From Escherichia sp. MOD1-EC7003 (GTDB lineage: Bacteria; Pseudomonadota; Gammaproteobacteria; Enterobacterales; Enterobacteriaceae), in NCBI RefSeq assembly GCF_002965065.1, contig NZ_PTRE01000026.1, positions 16,969-80,968 of the forward strand: DNA of 64,000 nucleotides, in the 5' to 3' direction. A program made the position numbers and the translations under genes. Shown here in pieces: positions 53,496-63,980 of this stretch. A model generated the notes under the pieces. That model did not search any database, was not told the DNA's origin, and saw only the letters and a list, made by a program, of their open reading frames with translations. Positions within the stretch are counted from its first letter, which is position 1. Every line of letters starts with the position of its first letter.

Positions 53496-55013
53496 TTATT
53501 TCTGTGGGCGCATAGCCGGGAAGAGAATAACGTCGCGAATAGTATGACTGTTAGTAAACAGCATAATCATTCGGTCGATACCAATACCCAGACCAGCGGT
53601 TGGTGGCAGACCATATTCCAGCGCCGTCACGTAATCTTCGTCGTAGAACATGGCTTCGTCGTCACCTGCAGCTTTAGCGTTAACCTGTTCCTGGAAACGT
53701 TCAGCCTGATCTTCTGCGTCGTTTAATTCGCTAAAACCATTACCGATTTCACGACCACCGATGAAGAATTCAAAACGGTCGGTGATTTCCGGGTTAACAT
53801 CATTACGGCGCGCCAGCGGCGACACTTCTGCCGGATATTCCGTAATAAAGGTTGGCTGAATCAGATGTGCTTCTGCCACTTCATCAAAGATTTCGGTGAC
53901 AATACGTCCCAGCCCCCAGCTTTTCTCTACCGTAATACCGATAGATTCAGCTAATGCTTTAGCAGCATCAAAATTATCCAGGTCGGCCATATCGGTTTCT
54001 GGACGATATTTTTTGATTGCTTCGCGCATGGTGAGTTTTTCAAACGGTTTGCCAAAATCAAACACATGCTCGCCATAAGTGACTTTCGTTGTACCCAGTA
54101 CCTCTTGTGCCAGGGTGCGGAACAGTGACTCCGTCAGATCAATCAAATCGTGGTAATCCGCATACGCCATGTAGAGTTCCATCATTGTGAACTCAGGATT
54201 ATGACGAACAGAAATACCTTCATTACGGAAGTTACGGTTGATTTCGAATACCCGTTCAAAACCGCCTACAACCAGACGTTTCAGATACAGCTCCGGCGCG
54301 ATACGCAGATACATATCTAAATCCAGAGCATTATGATGGGTAATAAATGGGCGAGCGGATGCCCCACCTGGAATTACCTGCATCATCGGGGTTTCTACTT
54401 CCATAAAGCCGCGCGCGACCATGAACTGGCGGATAGCGGCCAGAATTTTTGAACGGACAACAAACGTTTGACGGGATTTATTGTTAGCGATGAGGTCCAG
54501 ATAACGTTGACGATAACGGACTTCCTGATCCTGCAGACCATGGAATTTATCTGGTAAAGGACGTAGTGCTTTAGTCAGCAGGCGTAACTCAGTACAGTGA
54601 AGGGAAAGCTCACCAGTTTGCGTCTTAAACAGCGTACCGCGGGCACCGATAATGTCACCCAGGTCCCATTTTTTAAACTGATCGTTATAAACACCTTCTG
54701 GCAGGCTATCTCGTGCAACGTACAGTTGAATACGGCCACCTACATCCTGCAATGTTACAAAGGAGGCTTTCCCCATGATTCGACGGGTCATCATTCGGCC
54801 AGCAACCGAGACTTCAATGTTTAAGGATTCCAGTGCCTGGTTATCCTTCGCATCAAACTCTTCGTGCAACTGGTCAGAGGTATGGTCGCGGCGAAAATCA
54901 TTGGGAAACGCCACACCTTGCTGACGCAGTGCCGCCAGTTTTTCGCGGCGATTTCTCAGTTCATCGTTAAAATCAATAGCCTCATTGGCTCCCCGTGTTT
55001 CTCGTTCAGACAT
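53496..55013 (-). CDS. lysU: LysU, heat-inducible lysyl-tRNA synthetase
   Basis: 505 residues from the ATG giving [13 protein letters not shown]. An OB-fold anticodon domain (about 60-150) precedes the class II catalytic core with motif 2 ([20 protein letters not shown]) and motif 3 ([13 protein letters not shown]). It charges tRNA-Lys and makes Ap4A. It is the second lysine synthetase besides lysS. It is near the cad lysine genes and is Lrp- and stress-controlled in K-12. Confidence 0.97.
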   Translation of the reverse strand: MSERETRGANEAIDFNDELRNRREKLAALRQQGVAFPNDFRRDHTSDQLHEEFDAKDNQALESLNIEVSVAGRMMTRRIMGKASFVTLQDVGGRIQLYVARDSLPEGVYNDQFKKWDLGDIIGARGTLFKTQTGELSLHCTELRLLTKALRPLPDKFHGLQDQEVRYRQRYLDLIANNKSRQTFVVRSKILAAIRQFMVARGFMEVETPMMQVIPGGASARPFITHHNALDLDMYLRIAPELYLKRLVVGGFERVFEINRNFRNEGISVRHNPEFTMMELYMAYADYHDLIDLTESLFRTLAQEVLGTTKVTYGEHVFDFGKPFEKLTMREAIKKYRPETDMADLDNFDAAKALAESIGITVEKSWGLGRIVTEIFDEVAEAHLIQPTFITEYPAEVSPLARRNDVNPEITDRFEFFIGGREIGNGFSELNDAEDQAERFQEQVNAKAAGDDEAMFYDEDYVTALEYGLPPTAGLGIGIDRMIMLFTNSHTIRDVILFPAMRPQK

Positions 55014-55249
55014 TTTGGTTCCTCTAAATCCAGCTTTCAATTTAGCGTAGATAAAGAGACAGATCGGTACACTGTATTATCTGCCTCGACTATTAATAAC
55101 TCAGTTTATCTTATCGAAACTAACGCTTACCTCAAGTTGATATCACTAACAAATAGCTATAAAAATGGTTTAAATGACTTATTAATCTGTATTTGTTGGT
55201 GTGATAAACCAAAAATTAACCCATTAATAACCAATTATTTTCACGGAAG

Positions 55250-56707
55250 TTAATCGTTACTCTCCTGTATCACATTAGTCGGCGTGCTAAACAGAAATCG
55301 GCAAGCAAAGGCCAATACTAGGATGATCGCGACACAAGCTAACGTCCACTCTCCCATTTGAGAAAAGAATCGCTGGTAAGCTGCAATTGCCATACCGCTA
55401 ATTTGCGACTCTGTCGTCTGCTGTGCCACTACACCTGCCAGCCAGTTGGCGACCGCGCCTGTTGCCAACATATAAATCCCGGTTAAAACGCCAGACATTT
55501 TCAGACGCGTGATTTGCGCAATCGCCACCGGGTCAATAAAGAGTTCGGCAAAGCCCATTAGCGCCAGCCCGGATATCATCACGCCCATTGACGCTTGACC
55601 GCCAGCCGCTGCATGTCGGGCATCAAATGCCAGCAACATAAAGCCACAAGCCATCAGCAGTAAGCCAAAGGCAAACTTCAGCCAGACGCGCAATGTTGAG
55701 TTGCCGTGGTTTTCTGGCGATGCCAGCCAGGCCAGTACAACCCCAGCGAGCATCACCGCAATTGCATTCACCGACTGGAATAGGGCAGTCGGTACTTCAA
55801 TATTGAATGCCTGACGATCCACAAAGCGATCGATAAACAAGCTGATGGTACTGCCGCCCTGTTGTGCCAGTACCCAGAACAACGTCCCGACAAACATCAA
55901 CAATACAATTTGCCAAAGAGCACGACGGTGTTCGGGGAATTTGATCATCATGCGGGCAATGATTTGTGCGGCAATAAGGCAAACGATCGCCAGCAAATAT
56001 CCGGCCCCGTCGTTCTCCAGTAGCAGGGTAAAAAATACTGGGGCTAAACAGAGCATCACCACCAACCAGCTCCATACCGGTAAGGCAAATTTCACGCGAG
56101 TGAGCGCTTTTTTATCCATGCTTCGCGTGGACCGGAAATGACGATGACCACTTAAGAAAATCAACAAACCGATAAACATGCCGCCACCCGCAAGGGCAAA
56201 TCCAACATGCCATCCATACCACTGAGCAGCCAGACCGCAGGCGATGGGAGCTGCGATAGAACCGATATTGCCCGCGGCATACAGCAGCGAAAAACCGCCA
56301 TCACGTCGATGATCGTCCTCGTCGTAGAGCTCGCCAAGCAAACAGCTGATGTTTGATTTGAATAAACCGTAGCCACAAATAATGATTGCCAGCGCCAGGT
56401 TCAGGCTAAAGGTTGAATTTGTATCAATGCCCAGCACCACATGGCCAAGAGTCATTAACAGCGCGCCGGCAATCACTGCAGTGCGGTTGCCGAGCAGGCG
56501 GTCGGCAAGCCAGCCGCCGAGAATAGGGGTAACGTAAACCAGAGAAGCATATGCGCTAAACAGACTGATGGCATGGTTATCATCAAAACCAAGCTGATGG
56601 GTGAGATAGAGAATGAGTAAGGCACGCATGCCGTAAAAACTGAAGTACTCCCAGATTTGGATCGCCACGATATAGTATATCGCGCGCGGCTGTGAGGGTG
56701 TTTTCAT
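55250..56707 (-). CDS. dtpC: DtpC, proton-dependent dipeptide transporter
   Basis: 485 residues of the POT/PTR family. The ExxER-like motif is replaced by [19 protein letters not shown], and [15 protein letters not shown] is present. There are 14 predicted helices. In K-12 it takes up di- and tripeptides with some preference for lysine-containing ones, fitting its place next to cadA. It is 59 bp downstream of cadA, beyond a terminator. Confidence 0.95.
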   Translation of the reverse strand: MKTPSQPRAIYYIVAIQIWEYFSFYGMRALLILYLTHQLGFDDNHAISLFSAYASLVYVTPILGGWLADRLLGNRTAVIAGALLMTLGHVVLGIDTNSTFSLNLALAIIICGYGLFKSNISCLLGELYDEDDHRRDGGFSLLYAAGNIGSIAAPIACGLAAQWYGWHVGFALAGGGMFIGLLIFLSGHRHFRSTRSMDKKALTRVKFALPVWSWLVVMLCLAPVFFTLLLENDGAGYLLAIVCLIAAQIIARMMIKFPEHRRALWQIVLLMFVGTLFWVLAQQGGSTISLFIDRFVDRQAFNIEVPTALFQSVNAIAVMLAGVVLAWLASPENHGNSTLRVWLKFAFGLLLMACGFMLLAFDARHAAAGGQASMGVMISGLALMGFAELFIDPVAIAQITRLKMSGVLTGIYMLATGAVANWLAGVVAQQTTESQISGMAIAAYQRFFSQMGEWTLACVAIILVLAFACRFLFSTPTNVIQESND

Positions 56708-56724
56708 GTGTTCTCCTTATGAGC

Positions 56725-56752
56725 AAAAAAGGGAAGTGGCAAACCACTTCCC
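56725..56752 (-). terminator. cadA intrinsic terminator
   Basis: Minus-strand GGGAAGTGG, loop TTTG, CCACTTCCC, then TTTTTT (stem 56731-56752, T-run 56725-56730), directly behind the cadA stop. Confidence 0.92.
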
Positions 56753-56765
56753 TTGTACGAGCTAA

Positions 56766-58913
56766 TTATTTTTTGCTTTCTTCTTTCAATACCTTAACGG
56801 TATAACGGCCATCAGCCTGACGGTATGCGCCGTGAATATCGGTTTCAAAGCCCGGATAATGAGCGCCGATTTCACACAGCATTTGCAGGAACTCCAGAAC
56901 CGGACGGCTTTCTTCGGTGATCATTTCACCCGGCATTACCAGAGGAACTCCCGGTGGATACGGAAGGATCATATTGGCGTTAATACGACCTACCATTTCA
57001 TCGAGGTAAACCTCTTCGGTCATACCGTGCAGCTCTTTCTGGAACGCAGCATACGGCGTCATTACCATTGCCGGCAGCACTTCAAATGCGCGATACATCA
57101 GATCCGGCAGATTGTGGTGAACAATCAGTTTGTGGATATTCTGAGCCAGTTCCTGAATACGCATGTTTTCATAGAATTCAGGATCTTCACGATACAGAGA
57201 CGGCAGCATGTTTTTCACACGCAGATTCAGGTCGAACGCACGTTTGAAATCAGTCAGAGCACGCAGCAGGCTTAGTGCTTTGGTCTTATCAATACCGATG
57301 CTGAACAGGAACAGCAGGTTATACGGACCGGTTTTCTCAACAACGATGCCATGTTCGTCGAGGTATTTCGCCACGATGCTGGCCGGAATACCAAAGTCGC
57401 TCATGGTGCCGTCTTTTTCCATCCCCGGAGTCAGCAAGGTGACTTTGATCGGGTCAAGATACATGTGCTCGTTATCGATGTTTTTGAAGCCGTGCCAGGT
57501 GCTGTCAGAACGTAGCGGCCAGCATTCAGTCGTATCGATATGATCCGGCTGCCATACATCAAAGAACCAGCCATCAGATTCTGTTCTCAGCCGTTTGATC
57601 TCTTTACGGAATTTGATCGCACGTTCAATGGAACCGTTGATCAGACGTTTACCTGCATTGCCTTTCATCATCGCCGCAGCGGTTTCAGTGGACGCCACGA
57701 TACCGTAGTGCGGAGAGGTGGTGGTGTGCATCATGTAGGCTTCGTTAAAGGTTTCTTCGTTGACGTCACCTTTAACGTGGATCATGGAAGCCTGAGAGAA
57801 CGCCGCCAGCAGTTTGTGAGTGGACTGGGTTTCGTAAATCACTTTCCCTTCTACACGGTCACCGCTCATACCGCATTTACCTTCGTAAATCGGTGAGAAG
57901 TTGGTGTAAGGCACCCACGCGGAGTCAAAGTGGATAGATTTCACATCCAGCGTTTTCTTGATGAAGTCGGTGTTGTACAGCAGACCATCATAGGTAGAGT
58001 TGGTAATTACGGCATGTACCGGCCAGGTTGCGTTTGGTGTTTCTTTCACGCGCTTAGCAATGGTTGCGTGCTGGAATTCACTCTGTGGGATACCCCCAAG
58101 AATCCCGTAAGCGTTACGGGTCGGGCGGAAATAGATTGGCGTAACATCGCTCATCATCATCAGATGGGTCAGCGATTTGTGACAGTTACGGTCAATCAGA
58201 ATGGTACTGCCTGCCGGAGCAGAGTACATACCAACAATTTTGTTCGCAGTGGAAGTACCGTTGGTCACCATGTAGCTGCGGTCTGCGTTAAAGACGCGAG
58301 CGATATACTGTTCTGCTTCTTTGTGTGGACCGCTGTGATCCAGCAGGGAACCCAGTTCAGATACTGAAATGGAAATATCAGATTTCATGGTGTTCGGGCC
58401 AAAGAAATCATAGAACAGGCTACCTACCGGGCTTTTCTGGAATGCAGTACCGCCCATGTGGCCAGGAGTACAGAAAGTATATTTACCTTCACGGACATAT
58501 TTAAACAGTGCTTTAGTCAGCGGAGGAAGAATAGTATTGATGTATTCATCAGTGCTCTGTTTGATCTTATTAGCAATATCATCAGCAGCCCCCAGCGCAT
58601 ATTCAAAGAAGCTAATCTGTAAACGCAGATCATTCAGGCTTACATCGAGTGTGGAATACGTATTAGCGAACGCGTACAACGGCAGATTCTCGTTCATTTT
58701 GCTAATTTCTTCGCACAACTCGAGATTATATTTATCCCAGTCAAAAATAACACCGCACAGACGCGCATTGTTTTCGATCAGTTTTAATAAGTCGTCACGG
58801 TCGTTCGGGTAAACAATCTGGAAGTTCAGACGTTCAAGCGCGCGATGAAGTTCACGGATGGGTTCTTCTTTAAAATAAACCCCCATGTGATTCAATATTG
58901 CAATAACGTTCAT
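56766..58913 (-). CDS. cadA: CadA, inducible lysine decarboxylase
   Basis: 715 residues from the ATG giving MNVIAILNHMG. A wing domain (1-129), linker, PLP domain with ETQSTHKLLAAFSQ (PLP lysine about 367) and C-terminal domain. It decarboxylates lysine to cadaverine, using a proton, and forms a decamer inhibited by ppGpp. It is the second gene of cadBA. It is full length and close to AdiA in design. Confidence 0.98.
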   Translation of the reverse strand: MNVIAILNHMGVYFKEEPIRELHRALERLNFQIVYPNDRDDLLKLIENNARLCGVIFDWDKYNLELCEEISKMNENLPLYAFANTYSTLDVSLNDLRLQISFFEYALGAADDIANKIKQSTDEYINTILPPLTKALFKYVREGKYTFCTPGHMGGTAFQKSPVGSLFYDFFGPNTMKSDISISVSELGSLLDHSGPHKEAEQYIARVFNADRSYMVTNGTSTANKIVGMYSAPAGSTILIDRNCHKSLTHLMMMSDVTPIYFRPTRNAYGILGGIPQSEFQHATIAKRVKETPNATWPVHAVITNSTYDGLLYNTDFIKKTLDVKSIHFDSAWVPYTNFSPIYEGKCGMSGDRVEGKVIYETQSTHKLLAAFSQASMIHVKGDVNEETFNEAYMMHTTTSPHYGIVASTETAAAMMKGNAGKRLINGSIERAIKFRKEIKRLRTESDGWFFDVWQPDHIDTTECWPLRSDSTWHGFKNIDNEHMYLDPIKVTLLTPGMEKDGTMSDFGIPASIVAKYLDEHGIVVEKTGPYNLLFLFSIGIDKTKALSLLRALTDFKRAFDLNLRVKNMLPSLYREDPEFYENMRIQELAQNIHKLIVHHNLPDLMYRAFEVLPAMVMTPYAAFQKELHGMTEEVYLDEMVGRINANMILPYPPGVPLVMPGEMITEESRPVLEFLQMLCEIGAHYPGFETDIHGAYRQADGRYTVKVLKEESKK

Positions 58914-58929
58914 AGTCATATCTCCAGGT

Positions 58930-58975
58930 AAAAAAGGCCCCTCCCAACACATGGGACAAAATGAAAGGAGGAGCC
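58930..58975 (-). terminator. Hairpin between cadB and cadA
   Basis: Minus-strand GGCTCCTCC (58967-58975 complement) and GGAGGGGCC (58936-58944 complement), followed by TTTTTT (58930-58935). It lies in the cadB-cadA gap just before the cadA ribosome site, so it may act as a partial terminator or processing block. Confidence 0.75.
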
Positions 58976-58992
58976 TCGGAAAATACTTTTAA

Positions 58993-60327
58993 TTAATGTG
59001 CGTTAGACGCTGTGTGGTTATCCATTGAGTGGCTCTGGCGCTCGTGCATTTTGCGAGCGTAGAACATCAGGATAATCAGGCTGACGATGAAGGTACCAGC
59101 CAGCTCGAAGGAGCTTGCGCCCATCAGCGCGATGAAGCAGAACACGCAACCCAGTACAGAGCAGATCAGGCTGACAAAGTTGCGGATGTTAACGCCTTCA
59201 AAACGAATCAGATCAACGCAAGAGTAGAAGTACGGCAGCATAGTCAACAGGACTGCGATACCGGTCAGTTCACCGAACAGGTCAGATGCTTTACCACCGG
59301 CAGAGTTCATCAGAGTGATGAGGATCATCAGGGCCGTCATTTTCACTGCAGCCAGCAGCAGACCTTTTTTCGGAATACCGTTGCTGTCGACTTCACCATA
59401 AACTTTCGGGAAGTTACCGTCGTTAGCAGCACGCACACCTGCCTGGCCTACCAGCATCATCCAGGAGCCCAGAGACGTCAGGCACGCAAAGGCGGTGAAT
59501 GCAGAAACCAGCGGTGCAGCCCAGTTACCGAGGATAGTTGAAGCACTGATTGCAAACGGAGCACCGGAAGCTGCCATTACAGAAGACGGATACATACCGG
59601 AAAGCACCTGAGTCGCAGCGATGTAAACAATACCTGCTAAACCAGTACCCAGCATGGTTGCCAGCGGAACGGTACGTTTCGGGTTTTTAACCATACCAGT
59701 ACTTACAGCTGCGGATTCAACACCCACGAAGGCCCACAGGCAGAGCAGAATACTTTTAATGATCGCATGACCATCAGTGGTATCCGCAGTATTCCAGTTA
59801 GCTGCATAAGTTGCAGCATCAAACCAATGCCAGCCAACAATAGCAGTCATAACTACAGGAATAAGAACCAGCACCAGACCAATCGTGGTTAAACGGCTTA
59901 CCCAGGTACCGCCGAGCATATTTACAAAGGTAAATACCCAGACGATAGCAATACAGGCGATACCCGCCGGAACAGGATCATTTAATACTGGGAAGAAGGT
60001 GGAAAGATAAGATACAGCGGTAATACCAATCGCCAGGTTACCAATCCAGTTAGCATGGTAATAAAGAACACCTGTCTGAAAACCAAATGCAGGGGAAATT
60101 TCTCCGGCATAAGCAATTGGGCCACCTTGCTGCGGGTTTTTTGTTGCCAGTCGGGCGTATACATAAGCCAGCGACATTGCACCAATAATAGAGATAATCC
60201 AACCCCAGATAGCGATACCACCGATACTTGCAAGGTTCGCAGGTAATAATGCAATACCGCTCCCCATCATATTACCGGCAACAACACCGGTACAGGCAAA
60301 TAGCCCGATCTTCTTTGCAGAACTCAT
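58993..60327 (-). CDS. cadB: CadB, lysine/cadaverine antiporter
   Basis: 444 residues of the APC antiporter family with 12 helices; [16 protein letters not shown] in helix 1 matches AdiC. It exports cadaverine for lysine. It is the first gene of cadBA, driven by CadC from the 365 bp region upstream. Confidence 0.97.
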   Translation of the reverse strand: MSSAKKIGLFACTGVVAGNMMGSGIALLPANLASIGGIAIWGWIISIIGAMSLAYVYARLATKNPQQGGPIAYAGEISPAFGFQTGVLYYHANWIGNLAIGITAVSYLSTFFPVLNDPVPAGIACIAIVWVFTFVNMLGGTWVSRLTTIGLVLVLIPVVMTAIVGWHWFDAATYAANWNTADTTDGHAIIKSILLCLWAFVGVESAAVSTGMVKNPKRTVPLATMLGTGLAGIVYIAATQVLSGMYPSSVMAASGAPFAISASTILGNWAAPLVSAFTAFACLTSLGSWMMLVGQAGVRAANDGNFPKVYGEVDSNGIPKKGLLLAAVKMTALMILITLMNSAGGKASDLFGELTGIAVLLTMLPYFYSCVDLIRFEGVNIRNFVSLICSVLGCVFCFIALMGASSFELAGTFIVSLIILMFYARKMHERQSHSMDNHTASNAH

Positions 60328-60692
60328 GCTCTTCTCCTAATTTCATTTTAGAATTTGGAGTCCGGGTCATGATGTATAACTATTTACTGACCAGACCAAA
60401 CTGGCGATAAGATTACTCATGAAAAAAGGATTAATCCTAAAGATTAGGTGAAATAACGCAAAAGTTTCTGTAAGTGAGAACTTGAGATTTTTTATTAACA
60501 CATCAGGATCGAAGGTTGATATCATGAAAAGATAAACATTCAATATTTACAATGGATTGCGAGATATTTGTTGGTTAAATTTATGTGATAAAAATAATGC
60601 GGCAAATAAATTGCCGCAACATATTATACCAATAAAAACATACAAAAACTCAATACTCAATATTCCCGAGCATGAATCAACGCGAGAGTCGT
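60328..60692. promoter_or_regulatory. cadC-cadB intergenic region
   Basis: 365 bp, AT-rich. It contains the cadBA promoter, where CadC activates and H-NS silences in K-12. I cannot assign exact CadC sites from sequence. No small gene is supported. Confidence 0.5.
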
Positions 60693-62231
60693 TTATTCTG
60701 AAGCGAGAAATTTGTCCAGATAAGGTACAACATAAGGAACAGAAGTCTGGAATATACCATTTTCAATCCAGTAAAGGGTGTTTGCACCAGGGCGTAAATT
60801 AAAGGCGGTGAGATATGCATCAGCGGCTTCCCGATTCATCCCCTTCATTTCATAAACTTTGCCAAGCAACACATAATTTAGCCAGGACATTTCAAGATCA
60901 ATGCCAGTATTTATCGCCTGATACGATTCGTTTGTTTTACCTTTTGCCAGCGCACTGACGGCTTTTATTTGATAGATAATGGCAAGATTATTCATTCCTG
61001 GCAGTGTCGCAATGTTATCAATTTCTGTATTCAGTGCTGCTAATTGTTTTTCATCTAAAGGATGCTGAGAATGACGTACGATATCAACTAATGCTTTCTC
61101 TGCTCTCGCGTAGGTAAATTCGGGGGAGGATTGAACAATCTCACCTAATAACTCACTGGCACGATTCAATGATTTGTCATCGCCATGCATTAAATAGTCA
61201 TGTGCCTGATAAAAATTAGTTAATAACGCTCCACGATGAGGCAAAGTTTGTTGGAGCATCTCTTGCATTCGTTGTGGCCACGGTTGATTTAACGCTTTTG
61301 ACAAACTCTCCAGTAAATCATTTTGAATCGCCAGCTGATTACCGTTAGTGATGACATAACGTTTATCCAGCATGGTGGAACCATCTGCATTATCTACCAA
61401 TTTCACCGACATAAAGCACTGTTGAGCGCGGTATTGGCGCTGATTAACAAACGCAATAGATAATGTTTTACCGGAACTGCTTGGTTCATCAATGTTGTAG
61501 TTGATTTTGTCATGCACCATAAAGGTAGAGAAGGTGTTAAGTGACGTAGCGACCAAATCGCCCACGCCTATTGCGTAAGAGAGCTGATACGGGGAAGTCC
61601 AGCTGTTACAACTCTTATTCACCATATTAATGTCAATATCGCGTGGATTGAGCAAAATACGCGATTTACTCATAGGAAGACGTGTTTCAAGACTGGAGAA
61701 CGCCACCAGTGCCACACAAATACCTAACGACAACAGGAAAAAAAACCATACCCAAAAGGTAGTGAATCGTTTGCATTTAATTGGGAATTGTTCAGGGGGT
61801 GTTGCGGTGTTTTGAATGTTAAGACTGTGGGAGGGGGAATCTGTGTCAGGAATCGCCTCTGGTATAGGGGGAGGCGAAGATAGCATTATTTCCTCCCCCT
61901 CTTCTTCGCTGTACCAGATAACCGGCACCATTAATTTATAACCGCGCTTTGGTACAGTAGCGATATAAACAGGACTATCTTCATCATTATCTTTTAATGA
62001 CTTACGTAGTTCTGAGATACTCTGCGTCACAACGTGATTGGTGACAATACTTCTCTTCCAGACATTATCGATAAGTTCATCCCTGCTAAGTACTTCGCCA
62101 CTGTGTTGGGCAAAGAAAACCAGAAGATCGATTAATCTCGGCTCAAGGGTAAGTTGACGCCCATTGCGACTCATTTGGTTTATGGACGGAGTAACAAGCC
62201 ATTCGCCAACGCGAACTACAGGTTGTTGCAT
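60693..62231 (-). CDS. cadC: CadC, membrane-integrated acid and lysine sensor/activator
   Basis: 512 residues. An OmpR-type winged helix lies at the N-terminus (about 1-105), a linker, one membrane helix (about 160-181, FWVWFFFLLSLGICVALVAF) and a periplasmic sensor (about 185-512). Two periplasmic cysteines (SCNSW and QCFMS) can form the known regulatory disulfide. It activates cadBA at low pH with lysine, relieved by LysP. It is upstream of, and parallel to, cadBA. Confidence 0.97.
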   Translation of the reverse strand: MQQPVVRVGEWLVTPSINQMSRNGRQLTLEPRLIDLLVFFAQHSGEVLSRDELIDNVWKRSIVTNHVVTQSISELRKSLKDNDEDSPVYIATVPKRGYKLMVPVIWYSEEEGEEIMLSSPPPIPEAIPDTDSPSHSLNIQNTATPPEQFPIKCKRFTTFWVWFFFLLSLGICVALVAFSSLETRLPMSKSRILLNPRDIDINMVNKSCNSWTSPYQLSYAIGVGDLVATSLNTFSTFMVHDKINYNIDEPSSSGKTLSIAFVNQRQYRAQQCFMSVKLVDNADGSTMLDKRYVITNGNQLAIQNDLLESLSKALNQPWPQRMQEMLQQTLPHRGALLTNFYQAHDYLMHGDDKSLNRASELLGEIVQSSPEFTYARAEKALVDIVRHSQHPLDEKQLAALNTEIDNIATLPGMNNLAIIYQIKAVSALAKGKTNESYQAINTGIDLEMSWLNYVLLGKVYEMKGMNREAADAYLTAFNLRPGANTLYWIENGIFQTSVPYVVPYLDKFLASE

Positions 62232-62821
62232 AATAGAAACTCATTCGAAAAGGGAATGGTGCAATGATAATTGCCACAACCTATTTTTACCATCTATAAA
62301 TGTAGTTATTTACATATCATTGGTGAATATAAGACGTTGTTTTTACCAGACATAAACTTCTTGATTACATAGCATTACGAAAGGACTTTAATGAGAACCA
62401 GAAGTAATTTGCCTTACCATCATTATTTATCCTCTTTCCCAAAGAAAAACGTTCAGAAAATAATCCCCGAAAAATTGCCCAAAAGGCTTACTATTTTAAT
62501 GGATTATTAGTCTTTGCATGAGCAAACGGGCTAAGACATTTCTCTTGTTCTCATTCAGAAAATCTCATCAGTCGGCGTTCTACCCGATGTTGTGGTTTAT
62601 GAATGTCATCGGCAACGGCACCGTTAAGCTCTTGATGGCATCATTTGCTGTTCAACAGCAACGGGGTCTCACGACATTTCGCGCCAGTTAGTGCCATAGC
62701 TTGGGGATAAATTCACAGGAAGTGGGGCAAACCCGCAAATGTTAGTGATGTGGGGAGAATCTGGTTGAGTTCGGTAGAATTGATTCGCAGGCAGAACGCT
62801 TAAATCGTAGCGCCCTGAAAC

Positions 62822-62848
62822 GAAAAACGGACCTCTGTGGAGGTCCGT
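62822..62848 (-). terminator. Probable former pheU terminator
   Basis: Minus-strand ACGGACCTC, loop CACA, GAGGTCCGT, then TTTTT (stem 62827-62848). It lies 11 bp beyond the tRNA 3' scrap, the expected position and direction of a pheU terminator. Confidence 0.8.
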
Positions 62849-62859
62849 TGATATGAATT

Positions 62860-62874
62860 TGGTGCCGGACTCGG
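62860..62874 (-). pseudogene. pheU: 3' scrap of a tRNA-Phe gene (pheU)
   Basis: Minus strand CCGAGTCCGGCACCA resembles the tRNA-Phe 3' end CCGAGTCCGGGCACCA, with one G missing. Nothing upstream matches the T-loop, anticodon or acceptor 5' strand, so no tRNA can be made. In K-12 pheU lies next to cadC and serves as an integration site for islands. The match is short, so identity rests on position and the terminator. Confidence 0.6.
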
Positions 62875-62918
62875 GAGCATATCCACGATTAACACGCTGT
62901 TTGTTATTCTAAAGCGAG

Positions 62919-63980
62919 TTAATAAAAAATACCGATAATCGCAGAGTGAAAAACAAAACCAACTATCAGGGGTAAAGCAGTGCGTTTTACCACTTCGAAG
63001 GGAGTTATATTCGCCCCACTGGAAACCGCTATAACCACGCCAGATACGGGAGACATCGCACGCCCCATATGGGAAGCCTGTTGCATTGGCAGGATCATCG
63101 ATATGGCATTCACGCCCATGCTGGCAGCTATTTGTGGTATCAGTTCAACAAAAGCCAGAAATGGCGCATTGCCCGATCCCATAATGACAGCCGCAGCCAG
63201 TGTAACCAGAGCAAAAACGATGCCCATCGCAAAAGGGGGTAACCCAACGTGCTCTGCCATCAAAATTAATTGATCTATCGCGCCAATGCTTTTAATCCCA
63301 TGAGCAAACACTCCAGCGGCCACCAATAATCCCACCACGCCGGTAAATGCTGTTCCCATTCCTTTCAGGAAATGGGTAAAACCGTCACATACAGCTTTCA
63401 AATCACATTTACGGACCCATTCGATCAGCATGCAAATTGCCATTGAGATAAGAACAATCGTAATGATATTGAGATTAATTCCGGTGACAAAAATCTCCGA
63501 TGAGCCAACGGCCATCAGGATTGGCAGCATAGGTAGCAGAGCATAATAAGCCGGCGTACTGCCTGATTCCATGACTGTTGTCGTACCAATTTCATGAGGT
63601 AATGTTCCTGCTTTACGATCACAGTGTTTCTGCCAGAAAAAGTGGCTGATACCGACAATCAGAACAGTCGCCAGAGCAGCAGGTCCCTGATGATAGACAA
63701 CATACTCCACCACATCCATATTTACCGCTTCAGAGCCTCGTATGGCGTCAATGGCTGTCGGTGTGTACGCCACACCAAGAGAGGTGGCAATTACCCCTGC
63801 GGCGGACGCTGCTGATAGCCCGAGTCCGAGCATAATAGGAAACATGGTTCCCATCAGTAATACAGCAAGTCCGGTAGCCGAGGGGATAGCCAGTTGAAGA
63901 AGACTGGCGAAAAGATAAGAGAAAAAAAGCAGAATATAGGTAAGCGTGCAGCAAGAACCGTATTGACGGGGATGTGTTAT
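62919..63980 (-). pseudogene. DcuC-family C4-dicarboxylate transporter, 5' end broken
   Basis: The open frame covers DcuC-like residues from about 100 to the C-terminus: LLQLAIPSATGLAVLLMGT, HFFWQKHCDRK, LLVAAGVFAHGIKSIG, IMGSGNAPFLAFVELIPQI, LSPVSGVV-type AMSPVSGVVIAVSSG and PFEVVKRTALPLIVG. The first ATG in frame (63852-63854) starts inside a membrane helix. The homologous frame continues upstream to a TGA at 63981-63983, before the family's N-terminus. It is therefore truncated or frameshifted, with the rest beyond the window edge. It lies beside the pheU scrap, suggesting an acquired block. Confidence 0.75.

Larger units (their letters stand above)
62232..62918. other. cadC upstream gap with tRNA-locus remains
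   Basis: 687 bp. The first ~160 bp are AT-rich and should hold the cadC promoter. From about 62560 to 62800 the base composition becomes mixed and I recognise no gene or IS end. A terminator (62822-62848) and a tRNA scrap (62860-62874) follow. Confidence 0.5.

Noticed and set aside
38495..58913. A novel linked acid-resistance island joining adi and cad
   Set aside because: Both systems and the genes between them are in the standard E. coli order, so this is ordinary core genome.
60557..60802. Small plus-strand ORF at the cadC 3' end
   Set aside because: Overlaps the 3' end of cadC, AT-rich, and no ribosome site.
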